NCBI GenBank assembly: GCA_001771975.1
Contig: MERE01000001.1
Span: forward strand, 1-15,444
From: Betaproteobacteria bacterium RIFCSPLOWO2_02_FULL_68_150
Lineage (GTDB): Bacteria > Pseudomonadota > Gammaproteobacteria > Burkholderiales > SG8-39
Direction: 5' to 3'
Length of the DNA: 15,444 bases
Position 1 is the stretch's first letter. Every line of letters starts with the position of its first letter. This document shows, piece after piece, positions 1 through 6,996 of this stretch. The notes beneath the pieces are model-generated. The model was not told the DNA's origin and searched no databases. It saw nothing but the letters and a program-made list of their open reading frames with translations. The position numbers and the translations under genes are program-made.

Positions 1-440
1 GCCCCGGCGCAGGAAGGGGCGAAGGCCGGGCCGGCGAGGTTCGGCTGGAAGTCCGTATTCATGCCCCCATTGCCGTAGACCGTGACGCCCAGCGACAGGT
101 TCGGGTTGATCATTCTGTTGTAGCCGAATTCCGGAATCAGGAAGTAACGCGAATCGCTGTCCACGGAACCGTTGTAGGCACCGCCGAATGCGGCGCTGCC
201 CTCACGGCTGACCGAGCGCCTCGGGCTGAAGAGGTCTGCACCGAAATCGATTCGATTGCCCACCCAGACCATCTTCGCGGGATTGACGGCGCCGCCGAAG
301 GTGTCGATCGCCGTAGCCGTGGCCGCGCCGGCCATGCCCTTCGCTTTAATGCCGTAGCCGTGCTGGAAATAGCCGTTGGTGGCGAGCGCGCTGAGCGGCG
401 CGGCAAGCGCCGCGGCAACAGCGATTCTGAGCAGCTTCAT
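1..440 (-). CDS. FadL/OmpP1-family outer-membrane protein, N-terminal part (cut by window edge)
   Basis: This reading frame starts at ATG 440 and runs off the left edge, giving about 146 codons. Residues 1-20 form a signal peptide (MKLLR, then an Ala/Leu-rich core ending LSALA). The mature protein would start TNGYFQHGYG. The following block, with GIKAKGMAGA, GGAVNPAKMVWVG and LFSPRR, is typical of the N-terminal hatch region of FadL/OmpP1/TodX proteins, 14-strand outer-membrane channels for hydrophobic compounds. An AAGGA ribosome site (448-452) lies 7 nt before the ATG. The gene starts 30 nt after the dsrE2-like stop on the same strand, so the two are probably co-transcribed. The substrate cannot be told from this fragment. 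Family assignment is by eye, and the barrel part is outside the window. Confidence 0.85.
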   Translation of the reverse strand, partial: MKLLRIAVAAALAAPLSALATNGYFQHGYGIKAKGMAGAATATAIDTFGGAVNPAKMVWVGNRIDFGADLFSPRRSVSREGSAAFGGAYNGSVDSDSRYFLIPEFGYNRMINPNLSLGVTVYGNGGMNTDFQPNLAGPAFAPSCAG

Positions 441-470
441 GTGATGTTCCTTCTCCCTTGGTTTTGCGAA

Positions 471-1076
471 CTAGATGAACAAACTCACGTCGGCGTCGCG
501 CGCCATCGGCAAGAACGTCGCCGCGCCCACGAAATCCTTCACTTCGGGGATGAACTCGTCGCGCGAGTATCCGAACAGGTCGACCGTCATCTGGCAGCCG
601 ATCAGCTTGACGTCGGTCTCGAGGCACGCCTGGCGCAGCTCATCGACGCCGGCGACGCCCTTGTTGTGGATGGTCTGCTTCATCAGCGACGTCGCGAGGT
701 TTTCGAACAGCGGAACGCCCGCCTGCACCAGGTTGGGAATGTTCCAGTTGATGCCCTTGAACCAGTCGGGGCCGAAAGGCATTTTCATCGGCATGCCCGG
801 GTTGCCGAGCGGGCTCACCTTGAGGTCGCTGATGTCCTTTTTCAGCAGATTCAGGCCGTAAAAGGTGAAGAACATCGAGACTTCCCAGCCGAGCGCTCCG
901 GCGGTCGAGGCCAGAATGAACGGCGGATACGCCCAGTCGAGCGTGCCCTTGGTGGCGATGATCGTCATCGAGGGCGTCTTTTGGGCACGGATTTCGGCCA
1001 GCTTCTGCGGCAGGATTTCGTCCAGCCGGCGCCGGATCAGGTCGTCGATGAGGGCTTCGTTCGGGGTCGCATCCAT
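471..1076 (-). CDS. DsrE/DsrF/DsrH-like sulfur-carrier protein, DsrE2 type
   Basis: A 201-residue protein. The core begins around residue 37 with MTIIATKGTLDWAYPPF, continues through GWEVSMFFTFYGLNLL, and ends with KLIGCQMTVDLFGY and GAATFLPMARDADVSLFI. This is the pattern of DsrE2-type proteins (COG2210). Cys161 in the GCQM motif is the conserved family cysteine; Cys151 is a second one. In sulfur oxidisers, DsrE2 works with TusA and a rhodanese to pass sulfane sulfur between proteins. Here tusA is divergent from it, 217 bp away. ATG 1076 is chosen over the longer open frame (to 1124) because AAGGAGA lies 6 nt upstream. The gene is followed after 30 nt by the FadL-like gene. No rhodanese is seen in the window, so a role in sulfur oxidation rather than general sulfur transfer is open. 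Confidence 0.88.
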   Translation of the reverse strand: MDATPNEALIDDLIRRRLDEILPQKLAEIRAQKTPSMTIIATKGTLDWAYPPFILASTAGALGWEVSMFFTFYGLNLLKKDISDLKVSPLGNPGMPMKMPFGPDWFKGINWNIPNLVQAGVPLFENLATSLMKQTIHNKGVAGVDELRQACLETDVKLIGCQMTVDLFGYSRDEFIPEVKDFVGAATFLPMARDADVSLFI

Positions 1077-1082
1077 AGCAAG

Positions 1083-1089
1083 TCTCCTT
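1083..1089 (-). promoter_or_regulatory. Ribosome binding site fixing the dsrE2-like start
   Basis: AAGGAGA on the minus strand, 6 nt before ATG 1076. It decides the start against the upstream in-frame ATG at 1124, which has no such motif. Confidence 0.75.
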
Positions 1090-1094
1090 GGCCG

Positions 1095-1119
1095 GGGCGG
1101 CGCCGTAGCAGCGCCACCC
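1095..1119 (-). other. Hairpin in the dsrE2-like leader
   Basis: Read on the minus strand, GGGTGGCGC and GCGCCGCCC can pair over 9 positions (one G-U) around the 7-nt loop TGCTACG. The stem ends 5 nt before the ribosome site of the dsrE2-like gene. It has no T-run after it, so it is not an intrinsic terminator. It could stabilise the leader or affect translation start; this is inference. Confidence 0.4.
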
Positions 1120-1236
1120 AACATATTAGCCGTTCCTGAAATACTCGCCGATTACAATCCCGTGTTCCATTCAGGGTTGTTTATGCAGCGATAAGCTAAA
1201 GACGCCCCTGGCCGGCAACGGATTCCAGATCGATGC

Positions 1237-1264
1237 TTGCGGCACCGGGCGACTTTGTTATATT
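1237..1264 (+). promoter_or_regulatory. Candidate sigma70-type promoter of tusA
   Basis: TTGCGG (1237-1242) and TATATT (1259-1264) are 16 bp apart. The -10 is preceded by TG one base away (TGTTATATT), an extended -10. The predicted start of transcription near 1271 gives a leader of about 22 nt that includes AAGGAG at 1278-1283. The rest of the 217-bp gap holds the dsrE2-side leader and no clear gene. Confidence 0.5.
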
Positions 1265-1293
1265 GGTCTTCTCTGACAAGGAGTGACTCATCG

Positions 1294-1521
1294 ATGCAAG
1301 TCGACAAGGAACTGGACGCTCGGGGGCTCAACTGCCCGCTGCCGATACTGCGCGCCAAGAAGGCGCTCGCGGACATGCAGGCCGGGCAGGTGCTCAGGAT
1401 CGTGGCCACCGACCCCGGGTCGGTGAAGGATTTCCAGGCCTTCTGCAAGCAGACCGGGCACTCGCTGCTCGAGCAGGCTGAAGCGGACAAGGTCTACACC
1501 TTCCTGATGAAGCACAAGTAG
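1294..1521 (+). CDS. tusA: TusA-family sulfur carrier protein
   Basis: A complete 75-residue protein with the TusA/SirA fold pattern: MQVDKELDARGLNCPLPILR, then VATDPGSVKDFQAFCKQTGH. Cys14 in the CPxP motif is the sulfur-carrying residue of the family; Cys51 is a second cysteine. TusA proteins accept sulfane sulfur from cysteine desulfurase or rhodanese and pass it on for tRNA thiolation, molybdenum cofactor metabolism or sulfur oxidation. The ATG is preceded by AAGGAG 10 nt upstream. The gene is divergent from the dsrE2-like gene, which supports a TusA-DsrE2 sulfur-transfer pair. It converges on the SulP gene with a 12-nt gap. The length is normal for the family. Confidence 0.93.
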   Translation: MQVDKELDARGLNCPLPILRAKKALADMQAGQVLRIVATDPGSVKDFQAFCKQTGHSLLEQAEADKVYTFLMKHK

Positions 1522-1533
1522 CGCCGCGCCTTT

Positions 1534-3735
1534 TCAGGCGCTGCCGGGGCTGCGCAGCGCGCGCAACTCCGCGTTGGCGTAGCGCAGCCGGATCGCGAGC
1601 ACGCGTGCCAGCCCGCCCAGCAGCTGCGTCGCGAGGCGCGGATGCTCGGCGGCGAATTCGTCGAAGCGCTGGCGCGAGAGCGCGAACAGTTCCGCGTTCG
1701 TGAACGCGATCGCATCCGCGGAGCGCGGCGCGCGGTCGAGGAACGACATCTCGCCGAAGAAGTCGCCGCGTCCGAAGGTCGCCAGGTGATGCGCCTCCTG
1801 GCGCGAGATCGGCAGCACGACGCGCACCGCGCCGCGCCGGATCAGCAGCAGCTCGTCGCCGCCGTCGCCGCAGGCGAAGATCTTTTCCCCGGCCTGGTAC
1901 GAGCGCCGTTCCATGCAGGCATCGAGCGCCGCGAGCGTTTCCGGCTTGCGGCCCGAAAAGAGGTCGATTTCGCGCAGCTCGATCGGCCGTTCCTGCGCGC
2001 GCAGCACGTGCTCCTCCTCGAGGATCCGGTCCTCGACCCATTCGAGCGCGTTGTCCAGCTCGTCGAACACGTAGGCCCGATGCTCGGCGCGCGCCAGTCC
2101 CACCTCGCCGAAGTAGCGCTGCAGGTCGCGCCCGCTCGGCAGGTTGCGCGGCAGGTCGCTGAACAGCAGCGATCCCTTGCGCTCGGCGAGCCGGTCCTCG
2201 ATCTGCTCGAGCAGGTGCGCCGCGGTGAGGTCGACCGACTGGACGCGCTGCAGGTCGAGGATGATGAAGCGGCGCGCCTTGAGCTCCGGTTCGAGCACGT
2301 CGTAGAGCTGGTCGGCGGTGCCGAAGAAAAGACTGCCCTGCAGCTCCAGGATCGCGGTCTCGCCGCCGCGCGCCTGCAGCAGCGTCATCTCATCGGGCAG
2401 ACGCATCTGCTTGGAGAAGACTTCACCGCCGGAGGTTCTGCGATGGACCACGGAACTGCCGATCTGTTCGCGGATGAACAGCATCACTGCGAGCGCCACC
2501 CCTACGCCTGCCGCCGCAACCAGGCTGTAGGACACGGCGACGATCACGACCGCGGCGATGACCGCGAAGTCGAGCACCGTGGAGCGTGCGCGCAGGAAGC
2601 CGAAACTGTGCCAGTCGATCATGCGCGCGCCGACCAGGATGAGGATCCCGGCCAGCCCGGCGATCGGCACCCAGCCGATGAGCGGCGCGAGCACCACCAC
2701 CGCCACCAGCGCGAGCGCGCCCTCGACGATCGCGGAGGCACGCGTCTGGCCGCCGCTCGAGAGATTGACCAGGGTCGCTCCCATGGTTCCCGCACCGGGC
2801 ATGCCACCGGCGGCCGCAGCGGCCAGGTTGGCGACTCCCTGTCCGATCAGTTCCCGATTCGAGTCGTGGCGGCTGCGCGTGAGCGCATCGAGCACGACGC
2901 AGGTCTTGAGCGTGTCGATCGAGAGCAGGATGGCGAGCGTTGCGGCCGGCACCAGGATCCTGCCCAGGTCGCTCGGGGCGAGTCCGCCGAGGCTGCTCCA
3001 GCGCGCTTCGAGCGTCGCCAGAAAACCGGCGCCGCTGCCTTCGAGCCGGCCTACGACCAGCGGGTTGTGCGCCAGCGTGAGCAGCTCGGGCGCGGCGAGC
3101 GCGAATCCGAAGTACGCGCAGATTCCCGCTGCCAGCCCGAGGATCGCGGCAGGAACCGCTTTGGTGAGGCGTGGCGCGAGCAGCATCACGGCAACGGTAG
3201 CGCCGCCCACGCCGATGGCGCTCCAGTGCCATGCGGTGGGCGACGCGACCGCCTGCGCAAGCGCAAGGCTCTTCGGTGTGCCGAGGAATCTGGGCACCTG
3301 GCTCAGGATGATGATCAGCCCGACCCCGGTCAGGTAGCCGCTCACCACCGGGTAGGGCATGTACTTGATCAGGCGGCCGATGCCGGCGAAGCCGAAGACG
3401 AGCTGCAGCACGCCGGCTGCGGCGCAGACGAGCGTCAGCTGCAGGAGCACCGCTTCGGGCGGCGTTCCCGCTTCTGTGGCTTCGATCGCGAGCGCCGACA
3501 GCACCGCGGCGGCGGGCGCGCAAGGCGCCGATATCAGCCGGTGCGTGCCACCCAGCACCGGCGCGATGAGACCGAGCGCCGTAGCGCCGAGAATTCCGGC
3601 GAGGGCGCCTTGCGCGGCATACGCGTCACCAAGCGGCGCGAAGACCGCAACGCCGAATGCGATCGCCGAGGGCACGGCCACCAGCATGGCGCCCAGACCC
3701 CCCCAGAAATCGCCGATCAGGGTGCCGATTCTCAT
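1534..3735 (-). CDS. SulP-family anion transporter with STAS and C-terminal cyclic-nucleotide-binding domains
   Basis: A 733-residue inner-membrane protein. Residues 5-420 form the SulP transport domain, with about ten or more hydrophobic segments and landmarks LISAPCAPAAAV (68-79) and GGMPGAGTMGATLVN (310-324). Residues about 446-565 form a STAS domain (IILDLQRVQSVDLTAAHLL). Residues about 600-720 form a cyclic-nucleotide-binding-like domain with the phosphate-cassette pattern FGEMSFLDRAPRSADA (660-675). SulP proteins move sulfate, bicarbonate or other anions; the substrate here is unknown. The C-terminal domain suggests gating or control by a nucleotide, but ligand binding is not shown. ATG 3735 is chosen because transport-domain sequence begins at once (MRIGTLIGDFWGG); a weak GGTGG lies 6 nt before it, and the 30 residues upstream in the open frame look non-coding. 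It is divergent from the CYTH-CHAD gene. Confidence 0.92.
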   Translation of the reverse strand: MRIGTLIGDFWGGLGAMLVAVPSAIAFGVAVFAPLGDAYAAQGALAGILGATALGLIAPVLGGTHRLISAPCAPAAAVLSALAIEATEAGTPPEAVLLQLTLVCAAAGVLQLVFGFAGIGRLIKYMPYPVVSGYLTGVGLIIILSQVPRFLGTPKSLALAQAVASPTAWHWSAIGVGGATVAVMLLAPRLTKAVPAAILGLAAGICAYFGFALAAPELLTLAHNPLVVGRLEGSGAGFLATLEARWSSLGGLAPSDLGRILVPAATLAILLSIDTLKTCVVLDALTRSRHDSNRELIGQGVANLAAAAAGGMPGAGTMGATLVNLSSGGQTRASAIVEGALALVAVVVLAPLIGWVPIAGLAGILILVGARMIDWHSFGFLRARSTVLDFAVIAAVVIVAVSYSLVAAAGVGVALAVMLFIREQIGSSVVHRRTSGGEVFSKQMRLPDEMTLLQARGGETAILELQGSLFFGTADQLYDVLEPELKARRFIILDLQRVQSVDLTAAHLLEQIEDRLAERKGSLLFSDLPRNLPSGRDLQRYFGEVGLARAEHRAYVFDELDNALEWVEDRILEEEHVLRAQERPIELREIDLFSGRKPETLAALDACMERRSYQAGEKIFACGDGGDELLLIRRGAVRVVLPISRQEAHHLATFGRGDFFGEMSFLDRAPRSADAIAFTNAELFALSRQRFDEFAAEHPRLATQLLGGLARVLAIRLRYANAELRALRSPGSA

Positions 3736-3820
3736 TTCGCACCACCGCAACGGGCGGCAACGATTGCCCCCGCCGCGCTGCGGCATGACGCCGCGAGCGC
3801 CGCGTGCGGTGCTTCGTCGG

Positions 3821-3826
3821 TACACT
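3821..3826 (+). promoter_or_regulatory. Candidate -10 element of the CYTH-CHAD gene
   Basis: TACACT lies 10 nt before ATG 3837, and no Shine-Dalgarno sequence is visible between them. If used, transcription would start about 4 nt before the ATG, nearly leaderless. No good -35 is present. The 101-bp gap to the SulP start holds nothing else clear apart from a short GGCAA/TTGCC inverted repeat at 3756-3768. Confidence 0.3.
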
Positions 3827-3836
3827 GCACATCGCC

Positions 3837-5369
3837 ATGGGGGACGAGGAAACCGAACTCAAGCTGGCGCTGACGCCACGCACATTCGCGAAGCTTGCGC
3901 AGGACCCCCTGCTCGGCGAGGCGCAGGCTGGCGCGCGCCCGCTCGCCGCGGTGTATTTCGATACGCGGCGCCATGCGCTGTGGCGTCGTGGCGTGTCGCT
4001 GCGCCTGCGTCGCGAGCGTGGCCGCTGGATGCAGACGCTCAAGGGCGGTGGTTCGCTCGAGGCCGGGTTGCACCGGCGCATCGAGATCGCACAGCGGGCG
4101 GCAGGCGATGCGCCGGACCTCGGCTTGCTTGGCGACAGCGAGCTGGAGCGGCTCGCCGTGCGCGCGGCCCGCGGCGCGCCGCTCGTGGCGGTATTCCGCG
4201 TCGCGGTGGAACGCGACACGCGCCTGCTGCATCCGGCACCCGGCGTGACCATCGAAGCGAGCCTCGACCGGGGAACGATCCTGGCGGGCAAGTCGCGCCT
4301 GCCGGTGTGCGAGGTCGAGTTCGAGCTCAAGCGCGGGCCCGCGTCGAGCCTGTTCGATCTGGCGCTCGCGCTGGCGGCGCGCCATCCGGTGCGCCTGGAG
4401 CATCGATCCAAGGCCGAGCGCGGCTACGTACTCGCCGGAGCGGTACGGCCGGCGCCAGTCCGCGGGCGCCTCGACGCGATCCGGCGCGAAATGAGTGCCA
4501 GCCAGGCGTTCACCGCCGCCTGCCTCGCCTGCCTCAATCACCTGCAGGCGAACCAGCACGGCGTGATCCGCGGCGAAAACCCCGAGTACCTGCACCAGGC
4601 GCGCGTCGCGATGCGCCGGCTGCGTTCGGTCCTCGATGCGTTCAAGACACTCGCGCCGCGCGCAATGATCGAGCCGCGGGCGAAGTCCGTGCGCCAGTTG
4701 ACCCGCGCGCTCGGTCCCGCGCGCGACTGGGATGTATTCGCCGCGCAGACGCTCGGACCGGTGGTGGCCCAGTTTCCCGGCCACCGCGGACTGATGGCGC
4801 TGGTGCGTGCCAGCGCCCGCCTGGGCGACGAGGCGAACCGCTCCGCGCGCCGCGCGCTCGCCGCGCGCCGCGCCCAGGCGCTGCAGCTGGAACTGGGCGG
4901 ATGGCTCGCCGCCCAGCCCTGGCTGGCAGCGGATTCGGACAAGGCGCAGCGCGCGTGGCAGGCGCCGGTGCGCGAGCATGTCGGCAGCGTGCTCGAGCGC
5001 TATCACCGGCGCGCGCTGAAACGCGGGCGCAGAATCGGCTCCGCCAGCCTGCCGCGGCTGCACCGGCTGCGCATCGCAACCAAGAAGCTGCGCTACGCTG
5101 CCGGGTTCTTCGGGCCGCTCTACGCGCGCAACCGCGTCAAGCCGATGCTCGTCGCCCTGAACGAGTTGCAGGACGTGCTCGGCGCGATCAACGATTGCGC
5201 GTGCGCTCCGGCCCTCATCGAAGCCGCCAGCGCCGCGGCGCGCGGGCCTCTGAGGCAGCAGGCGCGTACCATCATCAGCCATTGGAATGCGGCCATGCTG
5301 GAGGAGCGGCGGGGCGCTTTGAAGCGGGCATGGAAGAAATTATGCACCTGCGAGCGCTTCTGGCGCTGA
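3837..5369 (+). CDS. CYTH-CHAD domain protein (inorganic triphosphatase-like)
   Basis: A complete 510-residue protein. The N-terminal CYTH domain (residues 1 to about 200) opens with the family signature ExExK as E5-T-E7-L-K9. It continues with VYFDTRRHALWRRGVSLRLR and CEVEFELKRG, the acidic and basic residues that line the triphosphate tunnel. The CHAD domain (about 219-500) shows two helical histidine/arginine repeats: H253-QAR-VAMRRLRS and H409-RLRIATKKLRY. CYTH proteins of this kind, such as E. coli YgiF, hydrolyse inorganic tripolyphosphate, and CHAD domains bind polyphosphate. The next gene, 87 bp downstream on the same strand, uses polyphosphate to phosphorylate AMP, which fits a shared polyphosphate role. 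The start is the ATG directly before the ExExK motif. Catalytic activity is inferred from the motif. Confidence 0.9.
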   Translation: MGDEETELKLALTPRTFAKLAQDPLLGEAQAGARPLAAVYFDTRRHALWRRGVSLRLRRERGRWMQTLKGGGSLEAGLHRRIEIAQRAAGDAPDLGLLGDSELERLAVRAARGAPLVAVFRVAVERDTRLLHPAPGVTIEASLDRGTILAGKSRLPVCEVEFELKRGPASSLFDLALALAARHPVRLEHRSKAERGYVLAGAVRPAPVRGRLDAIRREMSASQAFTAACLACLNHLQANQHGVIRGENPEYLHQARVAMRRLRSVLDAFKTLAPRAMIEPRAKSVRQLTRALGPARDWDVFAAQTLGPVVAQFPGHRGLMALVRASARLGDEANRSARRALAARRAQALQLELGGWLAAQPWLAADSDKAQRAWQAPVREHVGSVLERYHRRALKRGRRIGSASLPRLHRLRIATKKLRYAAGFFGPLYARNRVKPMLVALNELQDVLGAINDCACAPALIEAASAAARGPLRQQARTIISHWNAAMLEERRGALKRAWKKLCTCERFWR

Positions 5370-5456
5370 ACGTTGTGCAGCGTTTGACGCAGGTCATGCC
5401 GGCGGCGCTGCAGGCGGGGCGCACACCCGATATCATCTCAACCGGGAGGTAACACA

Positions 5457-6989
5457 ATGTTCGAATCCGCAAACCTGGATCACCGCGTCGACAAGGCGAC
5501 CTACCGTCGCGAAGAGGCCAAGCTGCGCGAGGCGCTGCTCAACGCCCAGTACGACCTCAAGGAGAATGGCCGCTTTCCGGTGCTGATCCTGATCGCCGGG
5601 GTCGAGGGCGCGGGCAAGGGCGAGACGATCAACCTGCTCAACGAGTGGATGGACCCGCGCCATATCTACACCCACGCGTTTTTCGAGCCTTCGGACGAAG
5701 AGCGCGAGCGGCCGCCGCAGTGGCGTTTCTGGCGCTCGCTGCCGCCCAAGGGCAAGATCGGCGTCTTCTTCGGCGCCTGGCACACGATGCCGATCATCCA
5801 GCGCGTCAATGGCGAGATCGGCGAGGCCGAATTCGCGCACGCCATCGGCGAGATCGTGCGGCTCGAGAAGATGCTGTGCGATGAGGGCGTGCTGCTGCTC
5901 AAGTACTGGTTCCACCTTTCCAGGCCGCAGCAGAAGAAGCGCCTGCGTTCGCTGGAGAAGGATCCCGAGACGCGCTGGCGCGTGACCGAGCGCGAATGGG
6001 AGTACTTCAAGGTCTACAAGAAATTCGTCAAGGTCTGCGAGCCGTTCCTGCGCAAGACCTCGACCGGCGAAGCGCCCTGGATCGTGGTGCCGGGGGGCGA
6101 CCGGCGTTATCGCTCGCTCAGCTTCGGCCGGCACCTGCTCGCGGCGATGCGCGAGCGGCTTGACGAAAAGCCGGTCACGCGGCTGCCCGACAAGACCCCG
6201 CCCTTGCTCGCGGCGAGCGACAAGCTGAACGTGCTGCGCGCGCTGCCGCTCGATCAGCCGCTCGCCAAGACCGAATTTCAGAAACAGCTCGCCAAGTGGC
6301 AGCGACGCCTCAACGTCGCCTCGCGCGACCCGCGCCTTAAGTCGCTCTCGGTGGTGTGCGTGTTCGAAGGCAACGATGCCGCCGGCAAGGGCGGCGCGAT
6401 CCGGCGGGTGACCGGCGCGCTCGATGCGCGCAGCTACTTCAACGTGCCGGTCGCCGCGCCCACCGAGGAAGAGCGCGCCCAGCCCTACCTGTGGCGCTTC
6501 TGGCGCCACATTCCGCGCCACGGCCGCTTCACCTTTTTCGACCGTTCCTGGTACGGCCGCGTGCTGGTGGAACGGGTCGAGGGCTTCTGCAAGGAAGCCG
6601 ACTGGATGCGCGCCTACAGCGAGATCAACGACTTCGAAGGCGAGCTGCTGCGCCGGGGCGGGGTGGTGCTCAAGTTCTGGCTCGCGATCAGCAAGGACGA
6701 GCAGTTCAAGCGATTCAAGGCGCGCGAGAAGATCGCGTTCAAGCGCTTCAAGATCACTGCGGAAGACTGGCGCAACCGCAAGAGGTGGGACGCCTACGAA
6801 CTCGCGGTCTGCGACATGGTGGACCGCACTTCGACCGCGCTCGCGCCGTGGACGCTGGTCGAGGCGAACAACAAGTACCACGCGCGCATCAAAGTGCTGA
6901 AGACGCTGACGCAAGCCGTGGAAGCGGCGCTCGAGGGGGTCGGCAAGAGCGGGAGCGGCAGGAAGGCGAAGAAGCAAGGCGCGAAGTAG
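5457..6989 (+). CDS. pap: Polyphosphate:AMP phosphotransferase, two-domain PPK2 (class II)
   Basis: A complete 510-residue protein with two tandem PPK2 domains. Domain 1 (about 10-250) has a P-loop GVEGAGKG (48-55) but reads FFGAWHTMP where the lid/Walker B motif should be. Domain 2 (about 280-495) has the P-loop EGNDAAGKGG (304-313) and an intact DRSWYGR (362-368). Class II PPK2 enzymes transfer phosphate from polyphosphate to AMP to make ADP; the C-terminal domain keeps the full catalytic set here. The tail after residue 495 is Lys/Gly-rich. A strong GGGAGGT lies 6 nt before the ATG. TATCAT at 5431-5436 could be a -10 of its own, so the gene may be expressed with the CYTH-CHAD gene or alone. 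It faces the pyruvate-kinase-like gene with a 7-nt gap. Confidence 0.93.
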   Translation: MFESANLDHRVDKATYRREEAKLREALLNAQYDLKENGRFPVLILIAGVEGAGKGETINLLNEWMDPRHIYTHAFFEPSDEERERPPQWRFWRSLPPKGKIGVFFGAWHTMPIIQRVNGEIGEAEFAHAIGEIVRLEKMLCDEGVLLLKYWFHLSRPQQKKRLRSLEKDPETRWRVTEREWEYFKVYKKFVKVCEPFLRKTSTGEAPWIVVPGGDRRYRSLSFGRHLLAAMRERLDEKPVTRLPDKTPPLLAASDKLNVLRALPLDQPLAKTEFQKQLAKWQRRLNVASRDPRLKSLSVVCVFEGNDAAGKGGAIRRVTGALDARSYFNVPVAAPTEEERAQPYLWRFWRHIPRHGRFTFFDRSWYGRVLVERVEGFCKEADWMRAYSEINDFEGELLRRGGVVLKFWLAISKDEQFKRFKAREKIAFKRFKITAEDWRNRKRWDAYELAVCDMVDRTSTALAPWTLVEANNKYHARIKVLKTLTQAVEAALEGVGKSGSGRKAKKQGAK

Positions 6990-6996
6990 CGCAGCT

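Noticed and set aside
1526..1541. GCGCC-TTTTCA-GGCGC stem between tusA and SulP as a terminator
   Set aside because: The stem is only 5 bp with no T-run after it on either strand, and it overlaps the end of the SulP coding region.
1642..3873. A 743-codon plus-strand open frame antisense to the SulP gene
   Set aside because: Its product is Arg/Gln/His/Ala-rich with no family motif, while the minus strand encodes a clear transporter. High GC makes long antisense frames common.
3732..5282. 516-codon minus-strand frame opposite the CYTH-CHAD gene
   Set aside because: No motif and shadow-like composition; the plus strand holds the ExExK and CHAD repeats.
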